Of a stretch of DNA of 64,000 nucleotides, positions 25,675-33,829 are shown one piece after another. Source of the stretch: Nitrococcus mobilis Nb-231. GTDB taxonomy: Bacteria; Pseudomonadota; Gammaproteobacteria; Nitrococcales; Nitrococcaceae. The DNA is taken from NCBI RefSeq assembly GCF_000153205.1, contig NZ_CH672427.1, positions 1,332,695-1,396,694 of the forward strand. The letters run 5' to 3'. Position numbers and translations under genes: made by a program. Below the pieces are notes generated by a model. The model saw nothing but the letters and a program-made list of their open reading frames with translations. It was not told the DNA's origin and made no database searches. Each line of letters begins with the position of its first letter. Positions within the stretch are counted from its first letter, which is position 1.

Positions 25675-27870
25675 TCAGCACTCCTCCCGGAGGACCGGCA
25701 CCGGTACAGGGGTTCGAACGGGGGGCGGCGGTCCCAATGCCTCACCGGGCGTATCGCTCGGCGGTCCGGCAAGCACGGTAATCTCGGCGAGCTCCGGCAC
25801 CTCGTCGAGCTCCAGCTCCACGGTGCCATTGACCCAGCGCTGAGCCTCCATGTCCCAGCCCGCGACCGTGAGCCCCTCTCCCTCCAGGTACTCGACTCCC
25901 GCCACCTGCAAGGCGGCTGCCTGCAGCTCGGGACCATGCACCCGCCGCCCCAGCGGCCAGCCCTCGCCCGAGGGGCCAAATGGGGGCAGCGGCGCCAGGT
26001 ACTGCCGCAGTACCAGCTCCACCCAATGACGTACCGCATCCATCCCGTAACCGCCCCTGACCTTGACCCCCACCGACACCGCCACCTTGCGGTAGCGTGG
26101 CGGGATGACATAGAGCTCGGTGGTGATCAGCCGGCGCCTGTCCAGCCAAGTGCAGACGCTGTGCAGCATGTTGCGGTCCGGAATCGGGGCATTGGGATGG
26201 ACAGCGTCCTGTTTCGGCCAGACCACCACGCTGACCACGCCAGCGGCCTCGGCATGGCGGGTGTGGGGATGAAACAAAGGCAGACACTCGGCGCGTCCTA
26301 CCGCCACTCCGGGTGTTTGCAGCGACAGCTCGCGAAAGTCATTGCGAGTCACCGTGCGGTCGCGACGGCGCAGCTCACCGGGGATCCGGTCCAATGCCTG
26401 GTCAACGGTCTCGGCATCCGCCCCGTTATGGGCTGCCAGGGGATTACTGACCTCTACGCCGCTGATCAGCCCCGATAGCTTATTGATTGCACCCGCAGGC
26501 ACGTTGCCCTCAGCGCCGCCGCCGTAGCGGTAGGTGCGGGCGCGGATGCGCTGGCCCAGCTGGGGCGGGTAGCCCTGCAGCCCGTTGCCGAAGGTAACCC
26601 TGCCGGCCTCGGAATCGAGGCGGTAATGGCGATCGCTCTCGGTGCTGGCGTGGAAACCGTCCACCTCGGCCCAGGCCTCCCAGCCATCCGGGCCCTCCAC
26701 CTCCAGGGTGAGGGTGTCCACTAAGACCTGCCTGTGGACCAGCCGGTACTCTTGGCCGGGCTGGCCGGTGCCAGTACCCAGGAACTCGGTGCGGGCCGTG
26801 CGGCGCTGGGTCGTCTCCGCGGCGTTGACACCTACGTAGAGCACTTTGCCAAAGCGGCTCTCGTCCAATCGGAAGCCACGCAACCAGAACAGCAGCCGGG
26901 CCTCGGTCTCCTCGTCCAGCTGGGGCGGCAAATCGCCGGTGCCCCCCAGATCGGGATCGTCCAGAGCGAAGACGCCCATGTCAGCGCTCTCGCGCGGCAG
27001 CTTGAGCCTCAGCACGCCCTCCCGGCTAAGACCGCGGGTCGAATCACCCTCTACGGTCAGCGCCTGGTAGACCGGTTTGCCCTCGTCGGCCAAACGGCCG
27101 GTGCTGATCTGCCATTGCACCGCAGGCGCCGGAGTTTCGTTGCCAGGGCCTGGGCAGGGATAGATATCAGCGGCGGCCGGCGGTTCCGGGTCGGGGACAA
27201 AACCCAGGTTGAGCAGCACCGGCGCGTTCTTCACGAATTTCTCGCGCAGCTCTTCCGGGTCGTTATCCCCCGCCGCCAACACCGCCACCCACAGCATACC
27301 GTCCACCGCCGTGTCGAAGTCCACCGGCAGACCATCGCCGGCTTCGGGCACTGTCTCGTTCTCGTAGCAGACCGCCGCCTCGTCGGCGTCCAATCCGTCC
27401 AGAGCGTCCACCACCCGTAGAAAGGAATCGAAAACCTCAGACTCGCCGTCCTCGTCAGCGGCTGGGCAGGGTCGGACGGCCTTGGCCACGGCCTGAACCG
27501 ATACCGGCTGCACGGTGACCTCGGTTTGGGTCTCAAAGACCAGCTTGCCGGCCTTGACCTCGGTCCCCTTCTCCACCAACACGCCATTCAACACTTCCGT
27601 GCTCATAGCCACTAGAGCCCGCGCCGGTTGGGCTGGACGCAGGGGAATCTGCAGCAGCTGGAGGTATTCGAGCCGGGTGGACTCAGGGATCTGATTGAAG
27701 CGGTACAGCAGATTTTCGCCGAGGAAGGCGAACAGCTCCAGCAGAGTGATACCGGGGTCGCTCGGGTTGTGGTCGGTCCATTCGGGGTTGTAGATGGGAA
27801 TGCGGCGGACCAGCTCGTCGCGCAGCTGCTCGTAGGAACGGTCATCGAGAATGGGGCGGCGTAGCGGCAT
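25675..27870 (-). CDS. eCIS baseplate assembly protein, gpJ-like (Afp11-like)
   Basis: 731-aa putative baseplate assembly protein. The N-terminus YNPEWTDHNPSDPGITLLEL followed by FAFLGENLLYRFNQIPE is diagnostic of this family; the later GNGLQGYPPQLGQRIRARTY and YRKVAVSVGVKVRGGYG segments correspond to baseplate J-like regions. The ATG at 27870 is chosen because the family signature starts at once; the upstream in-frame extension overlaps the gp25 gene. It forms the wedge periphery of the baseplate. Confidence 0.92.
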   Translation of the reverse strand: MPLRRPILDDRSYEQLRDELVRRIPIYNPEWTDHNPSDPGITLLELFAFLGENLLYRFNQIPESTRLEYLQLLQIPLRPAQPARALVAMSTEVLNGVLVEKGTEVKAGKLVFETQTEVTVQPVSVQAVAKAVRPCPAADEDGESEVFDSFLRVVDALDGLDADEAAVCYENETVPEAGDGLPVDFDTAVDGMLWVAVLAAGDNDPEELREKFVKNAPVLLNLGFVPDPEPPAAADIYPCPGPGNETPAPAVQWQISTGRLADEGKPVYQALTVEGDSTRGLSREGVLRLKLPRESADMGVFALDDPDLGGTGDLPPQLDEETEARLLFWLRGFRLDESRFGKVLYVGVNAAETTQRRTARTEFLGTGTGQPGQEYRLVHRQVLVDTLTLEVEGPDGWEAWAEVDGFHASTESDRHYRLDSEAGRVTFGNGLQGYPPQLGQRIRARTYRYGGGAEGNVPAGAINKLSGLISGVEVSNPLAAHNGADAETVDQALDRIPGELRRRDRTVTRNDFRELSLQTPGVAVGRAECLPLFHPHTRHAEAAGVVSVVVWPKQDAVHPNAPIPDRNMLHSVCTWLDRRRLITTELYVIPPRYRKVAVSVGVKVRGGYGMDAVRHWVELVLRQYLAPLPPFGPSGEGWPLGRRVHGPELQAAALQVAGVEYLEGEGLTVAGWDMEAQRWVNGTVELELDEVPELAEITVLAGPPSDTPGEALGPPPPVRTPVPVPVLREEC

Positions 27871-27883
27871 GCCGGCTCCTCCG

Positions 27884-28282
27884 CTATTCCAGGTAGAAGG
27901 GGTAGACCAGGCTGCCAGGGCTGCCGTCGCGGACGTGGACGTAAGTGATCTGGATTTCCACCAGAGCCGAATCGCTTCCTGGCTCGACTCGCACTTCCTG
28001 GAGCTTGATACGCGGCTCCCACAAGCGGAGGGCGCGCTGCACATCGCTTTGCATCAGCGCCCGAGTGGCCGTGGTGTTGGGCTTCATGAAATACCGGCGC
28101 AATCCTGCGCCGAAGGCCGGCCGCATCAGCCGCTCACCTGGTTCGGTCTCCAGGATGATCAAGATGGCCTGGCGAACCTTCTCCGGCCCTTCGGCATACA
28201 CAAGGCGGCTGGAGCGCGGATCGGGCATCAGCGGCAGACTGGGACCTCTGCCCAGCAGGCGCACGGCAAGGCGTGTTGTCAT
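27884..28282 (-). CDS. eCIS baseplate wedge protein, gp25/GPW family (Afp9-like)
   Basis: 132-aa protein with the gp25 core: KVRQAILIILETEPGERLMR followed by PAFGAGLRRYFM, including the EPGER motif that nucleates sheath polymerisation in T4 and type VI systems. Its start overlaps the upstream gene stop by 4 bases. Length and position are standard. Confidence 0.95.
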   Translation of the reverse strand: MTTRLAVRLLGRGPSLPLMPDPRSSRLVYAEGPEKVRQAILIILETEPGERLMRPAFGAGLRRYFMKPNTTATRALMQSDVQRALRLWEPRIKLQEVRVEPGSDSALVEIQITYVHVRDGSPGSLVYPFYLE

Positions 28283-30003
28283 AAGTTCGGCGGCTCCACG
28301 CGCTGGTAGTACACAAGCTTGTCAGTGACCGAGGGCAATCTGCCCTTAACGGCCGCGGTGGCCGGATCCGGCTCTTCCAGGGCTTCGCGCAGCCCGGGAG
28401 GGGCATCGGCGGAGAAGTCGGTGGCCATGTCCAGGGCTAACTTGCCGAGGGCGTTCAGATCGTCACCGAAGGCATCGATAAGCCCCTGCCTAACTTCCGG
28501 GTGCAGATGATCACCCTTCTCGTCGAACTTGCTCTTCAAGAGTTCCTTGAATTCTTCGACGCTAGAGATGGTGTGCCCCCCGATATTGAGAACGCCCTGG
28601 GCGTCGATCTTCGCTTGAACACTGGCCTCGATATCGAGCTCCGGCCCCTCCAGTTCCATGGCTGCGGCAAGGCCGGCGTCGATCGAGAACGCAGGCGGTA
28701 TGCAGAACTTGAGGAGTAACAGAAACCAGAGCTGAAACAGCGACACGACGATGGGGAGGAACAGCTGCAGCACAAACATCGCTACGATGGTGATCAGCGG
28801 GATGGCGAAGAAGCAGATAGAAGCGCCTCCGCGGGGGCGTTTAGGGTCGGCGAGAGTGGGAGTATTGTCTCCGTCCACTTTGAAGTCCAGGGAGGAGCCC
28901 GGCGGCGAGACCATACGCACACCGGCTGCCTGGCCAGGGCGCAAGCTGTCGGCCTGGGCCTCCAGGGCATTCAGGTCCGGCAGCTGCACCGTCACCGTGC
29001 GGTTGCTGGTGCCTTCGAGGTCGAAGTGGGCAGCCAGCTGGTAGCGCTCTGTAGGCGTGCTCCAGACCAACTCGCCCTTGCAGTCGCTGCGGGCTGAGGT
29101 TTTGGGGCAGGCTGGGTTGTGGCGGCGTACAAAGCAGTGAACCTGATAGACGCTGCGCTCGTCGAAGCGGGGCTGACCGCCTTCATCGGTTGCGGCGCCG
29201 CTGGTAGGCACCACGCCAAACCAGATGCTGCGCTTGTGCGCCGAGTGGTGGGTGTCCGACTCAGCGGGAATAAGCGGATAGAGGGGAAGAATCGCCTCAG
29301 TGACGATCTGGGGTTCGGTCTCTATCGCCCGCCAAGCGCCCAGATCCGCGCTTTTCTGCGAAGGCACCCAGCCCTCGAGGGCATATCTTATTTGCTCTGC
29401 CCGCCGCAGCTCCTTGAGCCTACGCTGGCCAGCTTTCACCTCTTCTTGAAGCTTGGCGAGCTTATCCTGGCACACTCCATTAAAGCTTCGGCCCAAGCGT
29501 CCGCCGAAGGAGCTCGCGCCCCGGAGCTTCGCGATCCGGGCGCGAGCCGCTGCGATTTGGCGCTGGACCTCCGCCAGCTCTTGCCGAGCCTCCGGGGCGA
29601 CCCGGACGATACGCCGCCGGATGACGAAGCCGGCTTCGCAGACGGCCTCCCGCTTGACGCTGGGGAAACCCGGCGCATCGCAGTGCAGCTCGCAGGCGAC
29701 CAAATAGAAGCGGCTGTGGACGTCCAGAAAAAGCTTGCGAAGCTCAGGCTGCGCCTTGACGTAGCTTTTCTTGGACAGGCTGTAAACGCTGGCACCGTTC
29801 GCCCGCACCTCGTGAACGAAATCCTCGTCCCGATAGATGAGCGAGCGCTGCGGCTCCTCTAGGAAGCGGCTGACGAAATCACTGGCGGCGTACTTCTGAA
29901 AAATGGGCCTGGAGAATCTCCCCGCTGCAGGAATGCCCGGCTGCAGCCACCGATACCAGGGGCCCACGAGCATCCACGAATGCTGGCTCGTCATGGTACT
30001 CAC
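28279..30003 (-). CDS. eCIS-associated protein of unknown function with hydrophobic segments
   Basis: 574-aa protein inserted between the spike and gp25 genes. The first 350 residues are soluble, with a helix-rich part (RQELAEVQRQIAAARARIAK) and several cysteines (CELHCDAPGF, HNPACPKTSARSDCKGE). Around residues 395-440 lie two adjacent hydrophobic stretches (FAIPLITIVAMFVLQLFL, VVSLFQLWFLLLLKFCI) that look like transmembrane or spike-tip-buried helices. The GTG at 30003 overlaps the previous stop (GTGA); an ATG follows at 29994. The classical Afp layout has a PAAR gene near here and this protein is not PAAR-like. A cargo, tip or membrane-active role is possible but unproven. Confidence 0.65.
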   Translation of the reverse strand: MSTMTSQHSWMLVGPWYRWLQPGIPAAGRFSRPIFQKYAASDFVSRFLEEPQRSLIYRDEDFVHEVRANGASVYSLSKKSYVKAQPELRKLFLDVHSRFYLVACELHCDAPGFPSVKREAVCEAGFVIRRRIVRVAPEARQELAEVQRQIAAARARIAKLRGASSFGGRLGRSFNGVCQDKLAKLQEEVKAGQRRLKELRRAEQIRYALEGWVPSQKSADLGAWRAIETEPQIVTEAILPLYPLIPAESDTHHSAHKRSIWFGVVPTSGAATDEGGQPRFDERSVYQVHCFVRRHNPACPKTSARSDCKGELVWSTPTERYQLAAHFDLEGTSNRTVTVQLPDLNALEAQADSLRPGQAAGVRMVSPPGSSLDFKVDGDNTPTLADPKRPRGGASICFFAIPLITIVAMFVLQLFLPIVVSLFQLWFLLLLKFCIPPAFSIDAGLAAAMELEGPELDIEASVQAKIDAQGVLNIGGHTISSVEEFKELLKSKFDEKGDHLHPEVRQGLIDAFGDDLNALGKLALDMATDFSADAPPGLREALEEPDPATAAVKGRLPSVTDKLVYYQRVEPPNL

Positions 30004-30668
30004 CAGATGTTGCCCGCGCCCGGGCTGTAGACCGGCGAGGTGATCGCCGCCGAGGCGTTGAGAGTGGTGCAGGTCACGATGCCGTCGAAGTTGGCGGCCG
30101 CCGCGTGAACGTTGAGGACCGGAGCGTTGACCTCCACTGTGGCGTTGGCGCGGATCTCCACCTGCCCCGCCGCGTTAAAAGTGACGGTGCAACCGTTGGC
30201 GTGGGTGAGGGTTACCGACTGATCGGCATCGCTCAGCGCCAAGGTATGACCACTCGCCATTTTCAGGGTAAGCTTGGCCGCGCCGCTGGCGTCATCGAAT
30301 TCAAGCACGCTACCGGCCCGAGTCTTGATAAGCCGCCTGTTGTTAGCCGCCTGCGGCGTTGCCGGCTGTTTCTCCCTGCCGTTCCAGGCGGCGCCGACGA
30401 CGTAGGGGCGGCGCAGATCCCCTGCCTCAAAGCCCACGACCACCTGAGAGTCCTTCTCTGGCAGGATCTGCAGGCCCTGATCATTGTCCGCGTAGGGAGA
30501 CAGCAGCGTCGCCCAAGCTCGCACCGCCTTTTCGCCGTCGCTGCCCAGCCAGGGAAATTTGACTTGAACCCGACCCAGCTTCTGCGGATCTTCTATATCG
30601 GTTACGATGCCTGGGTAGAGGCCGTAGTACCGCGGTCCGCCGCCGTCCGGTTGGAAGTCGCTGATCAT
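30000..30668 (-). CDS. eCIS spike protein, gpV/gp5-like (Afp8 C-terminal part)
   Basis: 222-aa baseplate assembly protein V. An OB-fold start (YYGLYPGIVTDIEDPQKLGR, VQVKFPWLGSDGEKAVRAWA) and VVVGFEAGDLRRPYVVGAAWNG match the gp5/VgrG OB domain. It is followed by a beta-helix-like repeat region (HTLALSDADQSVTLTHANG, GQVEIRANATVEVNAP) expected to trimerise as the puncturing spike. Here gpD-like and gpV-like parts are separate genes, unlike the fused VgrG-type Afp8. Confidence 0.92.
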   Translation of the reverse strand: MISDFQPDGGGPRYYGLYPGIVTDIEDPQKLGRVQVKFPWLGSDGEKAVRAWATLLSPYADNDQGLQILPEKDSQVVVGFEAGDLRRPYVVGAAWNGREKQPATPQAANNRRLIKTRAGSVLEFDDASGAAKLTLKMASGHTLALSDADQSVTLTHANGCTVTFNAAGQVEIRANATVEVNAPVLNVHAAAANFDGIVTCTTLNASAAITSPVYSPGAGNIW

Positions 30669-30672
30669 TCGT

Positions 30673-31752
30673 CTAGCCCTCGATTGTTGGTCGCTCAGCC
30701 TCGAACCGGGTTCGAAATCCCTCGGCGAGGTCGTAGGTATGGCAGACCCGCGTGACGTAATAGCCGCCCCCCTCGAACGGCCGGCCTACTCGCTGCAGGG
30801 TCAGGCGACTCGCCACAACCATGTCGGCACTACCGCGGGTGACACCGCTGACCTGAACGAAGGCACGGGCGCGGCGCAGCATCTCCGCCTGCGCCCAACC
30901 GGCCGCCTCGCGGTCATTGAGGGGCATCGCCTGCACCCGGTGCGAGACCCTTGCCCCAAAGGCGTTTTGCAGAATCCCGGGGCCGGTGCGCCCGCCGTCG
31001 ATTTCAGCCTCGATGGCCTCGCCACCGGCCTCTTCGTCTATCACGTCACGATCGTGGGCGTCGTAGCCACTTACCCGCACGGCAGTGCGCTGGTGGGCAA
31101 GGTCTGCCCGAGCCTGGAGCGCCAGAATATGGTTGTCCTGCACCAAAGTGAGCTCGGTGGCACTACGTTGCCCACGACTCTTGAAGTACATGGTGTCGCC
31201 CTGGAACCAGACTTCCGCCTGGATCAGCCGCGCTCGCTCCCGAAGAAAGGCCAGATCGCTCAAATTCCACTGCTGCACCACGTCGTAGCTCGGACCGTCG
31301 ACATCCACCTCGGAGTTGATGCCGTGCCCGGCAGCAATCTCCTCGGCGATCTCAGCATCGCTCATCGCCTCGTAGGTACGCGTGTGCCGCGTCATCCGTA
31401 GATCCATGAGCTTGTCTTCGGCATATACGACGATCTCGGGCTCCCTGGTCTCCTCGAAATTGGCCTCGATTGCACTGATGGCGCCCTTGAAGATGGTCCG
31501 CGCCACCTCGCCCGGTCCGATGGACACCTGTAGCTCGCGGCCGAAGTCGAACAAGGCGCCGTCCAGATAGAGCAGCGGCTCCTCGGCCTTATCCGCCATC
31601 GGGCCCACCGCCAGAAAACGGGCACGCAGCGTCTTCAGTCCGTCAGTGGCCTCCTCGATCACCAGGCGAACGATGTCCCGGGCCAGCTCTCCCTTGGTTT
31701 CGCCATCTACCAGGAAAACCGGTACGGTGGCGCTTAAGAGTGCCTCAGTCAT
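30673..31752 (-). CDS. eCIS hub protein, phage late control gpD family
   Basis: 359-aa gpD/gp27-like hub. SDAEIAEEIAAGHGINSEVD, QQWNLSDLAFLRERARLIQA and the following EVWFQGDTMYFKSR are typical of the family, which forms the ring between tube and spike. The ATG at 31752 overlaps the stop of the 57-residue gene (ATGACTGA); the longer upstream frame overlaps the Afp7-like gene and is not family-like. It is directly followed by the spike gene with a 4-bp gap. Confidence 0.92.
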   Translation of the reverse strand: MTEALLSATVPVFLVDGETKGELARDIVRLVIEEATDGLKTLRARFLAVGPMADKAEEPLLYLDGALFDFGRELQVSIGPGEVARTIFKGAISAIEANFEETREPEIVVYAEDKLMDLRMTRHTRTYEAMSDAEIAEEIAAGHGINSEVDVDGPSYDVVQQWNLSDLAFLRERARLIQAEVWFQGDTMYFKSRGQRSATELTLVQDNHILALQARADLAHQRTAVRVSGYDAHDRDVIDEEAGGEAIEAEIDGGRTGPGILQNAFGARVSHRVQAMPLNDREAAGWAQAEMLRRARAFVQVSGVTRGSADMVVASRLTLQRVGRPFEGGGYYVTRVCHTYDLAEGFRTRFEAERPTIEG

Positions 31753-31918
31753 CGAAGCCCTCGGCGCGGGTGCGTAGCTCAATGCGGTGCAGCCGTTCGG
31801 CACGCGTTTGCCACCATTCCTCGTTCCGCCAGCGGGTATCCACCTCAGTGCCCTCACCCCGAGTCGGCTCCGGCTCCGGAATAACCTCGGTGGTGGCATG
31901 GTCCACATGGGTAGGCAT
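31745..31918 (-). CDS. 57-residue eCIS-associated small protein
   Basis: A short reading frame fills the gap between the Afp7-like and gpD-like genes. ATG at 31918 follows GGAGATAGCC, and TGA at 31745-31747 overlaps the gpD start. The product is charged, with a Pro/Glu-rich start (TEVIPEPEPTRGEG) and an amphipathic Arg/Trp-rich end (DTRWRNEEWWQTRAERLHRI). Position and overlap suggest a real gene; such mini-proteins occur beside tube-initiator genes in other CIS, sometimes as LysM-like adaptors, but this one has no LysM signature. Function is unknown. Confidence 0.7.
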   Translation of the reverse strand: MPTHVDHATTEVIPEPEPTRGEGTEVDTRWRNEEWWQTRAERLHRIELRTRAEGFDD

Positions 31919-31921
31919 TGG

Positions 31922-33313
31922 CTATCTCCTCCTTCTGGAGCCGTGCAGACAAGCGCAACGGCTGCCCGGACGACGCTGCTGCTGAAGGGCATCGGCTTCC
32001 CCGCGGCCCCGGTCATGCACCGGCAAGCGCTCCCACGCCGGTATGCTCGGATCACTGCTGAACTTGAGCTCGCCTTGGCCGACCCGCGGTCGCAGGGGCA
32101 CACCGAAGCCATAGCTTGCCGCCCGAGGATCGACCGCAGGCGGCGGCGAAGAGGATTGGGCCGCGGCCTGCCGAGCCGGGCTGCGCGGGCCACTGGTGCG
32201 CAGGGGGGTGCGCGCGCGGGCGCTCCCGGTTCGCCGGCTCGAGACAGGATCGGCTACTGCCGCCGCCGTAGCGGTCGAGCTGGCCGCGGCGCCGCCCACC
32301 GAGGCTGTTGGGCCCTGGCGCCTACCACTGGCTCCAACGTGTTCCTGGCCAAAAGCCTCGCGGGAAGACCGGGAAGCCCTATCGGCCTTAACGATTTGCA
32401 CCGCCTCAATGGCGGCGTCGACCCCGCCCGCCGCGGCCAGGGCATAGCCGGCGGCGAGATCCGCGTCCGCAGCTGCTCCGAAGGCGCTACCGGAGCCGGC
32501 GCCGCGGCCCACTCCGGCCTCTAATCCCAGATCGGCTTCCAGCGACAGCCCGAGACCGGCTTCGATGCCGGCTTTGGCACCGAGACCCACACTGCTACTG
32601 AGATCAGCGCTGAACCCCACCTCGGCCCCCGCCGCCAGTGAGAACCCTGCGCTCAGGTCCACATCGAGCCCACGCCAAGCGCTCGGCTCCAAGCCCGCTC
32701 GGGCCATGAACTCCGCGGCCAATTCTCCTTCCAGCGCTAGCGCGCTGCGAGTCGTGAGACCGCTGCCATTAATGCCTGGTGCCCCGAGTCGCAGTTCTCC
32801 GGGAGCGGGGGCGTTGCCGTTCCGGCGGGCACCCGGTCCCGAGTCCATGAACTGATAGTCGGCGTCCTGCTCCCTCATGCTGAAGCTGACCTTGGCGCGC
32901 AGCGGAGTGCCGTCGGGGGCGAAGTGCTCGTAATCGATGTCCAGGTGCTCAACGATCCCCCTGAAAATCAGAGACCCCCACTCGAACCGCAGCTTGGGTG
33001 GGACCTGCTTGACACCCGCCTCCTTGGGCAGCACGAACCTCTCGATGAACTTGATCTTCTCGCGTACCGAACGGGGGTTATCCGTAGTGCCTTCGTCGGC
33101 GGTGTCGAAGTGCAGCTCCATCGTGAGCACTGCAGAGCTGGAGCCGATATACTGGCGTGCCTGACGGGAGCGGGTGCGCCCGCCCTCGATCTGATTGGAA
33201 AGCTTCAGCTTGAGGCTTGAGGGATTGAGCTGCACCGGCACGACCGCGCCGACCGGCGTCTCGTGCAGGTCGCTGGCGATTTCCTGCAGCTTCGCCTTCT
33301 GCAGCTCGCTCAT
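31922..33313 (-). CDS. eCIS tube-initiator protein, Afp7-like, with long low-complexity tail
   Basis: 463-aa protein. Residues 1-170 match the CIS tube N-terminal domain (VPVQLNPSSLKLKLSNQIEG, FERFVLP-type region as FIERFVLPKEAG, LRFEWGSLIFRGIVEHLDID, RAKVSFSMRE), which links inner tube and baseplate hub. Afp7 homologues usually end in a LysM domain; here the next 240 residues are Ala/Gly/Ser-rich with near-repetitive units (AGLGLSLEADLGLEAGVGRG), then a Pro-rich basic tail (FSSDPSIPAWERLPVHDRGR). The lengthened, repetitive centre is unusual and may be an expanded linker. Confidence 0.82.
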   Translation of the reverse strand: MSELQKAKLQEIASDLHETPVGAVVPVQLNPSSLKLKLSNQIEGGRTRSRQARQYIGSSSAVLTMELHFDTADEGTTDNPRSVREKIKFIERFVLPKEAGVKQVPPKLRFEWGSLIFRGIVEHLDIDYEHFAPDGTPLRAKVSFSMREQDADYQFMDSGPGARRNGNAPAPGELRLGAPGINGSGLTTRSALALEGELAAEFMARAGLEPSAWRGLDVDLSAGFSLAAGAEVGFSADLSSSVGLGAKAGIEAGLGLSLEADLGLEAGVGRGAGSGSAFGAAADADLAAGYALAAAGGVDAAIEAVQIVKADRASRSSREAFGQEHVGASGRRQGPTASVGGAAASSTATAAAVADPVSSRRTGSARARTPLRTSGPRSPARQAAAQSSSPPPAVDPRAASYGFGVPLRPRVGQGELKFSSDPSIPAWERLPVHDRGRGEADALQQQRRPGSRCACLHGSRRRR

Positions 33314-33316
33314 GGT

Positions 33317-33826
33317 TCAGTTCTCCACCAGTCGCAGGCCCTCATGGGCAATGTGCAATTCTTCGATGGCTATCTCGCCGGATTTCGCGTTCAGCCCCGG
33401 CCCCGTGACCTTGGCGGGCAAACCCCGGTCGAAGTGCCAGGTGGCGACCGGAGTCTGGTCTTGGCTCCCCCAGACCTCGACGATCCCGTCGTAGCGAGCG
33501 ACCGGCCGCACGCCGGCCACCACCTCCTGGAGCCATCGCCAGAGCTCTCGGTTCACCTGCCCTTCGTCGCCGAAGAACATGCCGCGCTTGAGGACCAGGT
33601 TCGTGTACTTAGCCCGTCCCAACCGACGAATGACACCGTCGTTGCGCCCACCCTCCAAGTACTCCTGCACGTCCATTTCCACCTCCAGACCACTGCACTC
33701 CTGGAAGCCGCCGTCGGCCAGCGGCGTACCACTCGCGCTTGTCTCGAGCCCGGCGGCAGTGCCAACCTCGGCTTGGGGGCTGCGGTGTAGCTTGATTTCG
33801 AAACGAAAGGCCCGTAGCAGTGGCAT
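33317..33826 (-). CDS. eCIS inner tube protein 2
   Basis: 169-aa gp19-like tail tube protein. It begins FRFEIKLHRS and contains GGFQECSGLEVEMDVQEYLE, GRAKYTNLVLKRGMFFGDEG and SGEIAIEELHIAHEGL, the tube-protein pattern of Afp5/Afp1. It differs strongly from tube 1 (35820-36284), so it is a distinct subunit, probably located near the baseplate. It follows sheath 2 with a 3-bp gap. Confidence 0.92.
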   Translation of the reverse strand: MPLLRAFRFEIKLHRSPQAEVGTAAGLETSASGTPLADGGFQECSGLEVEMDVQEYLEGGRNDGVIRRLGRAKYTNLVLKRGMFFGDEGQVNRELWRWLQEVVAGVRPVARYDGIVEVWGSQDQTPVATWHFDRGLPAKVTGPGLNAKSGEIAIEELHIAHEGLRLVEN

Positions 33827-33829
33827 AGG

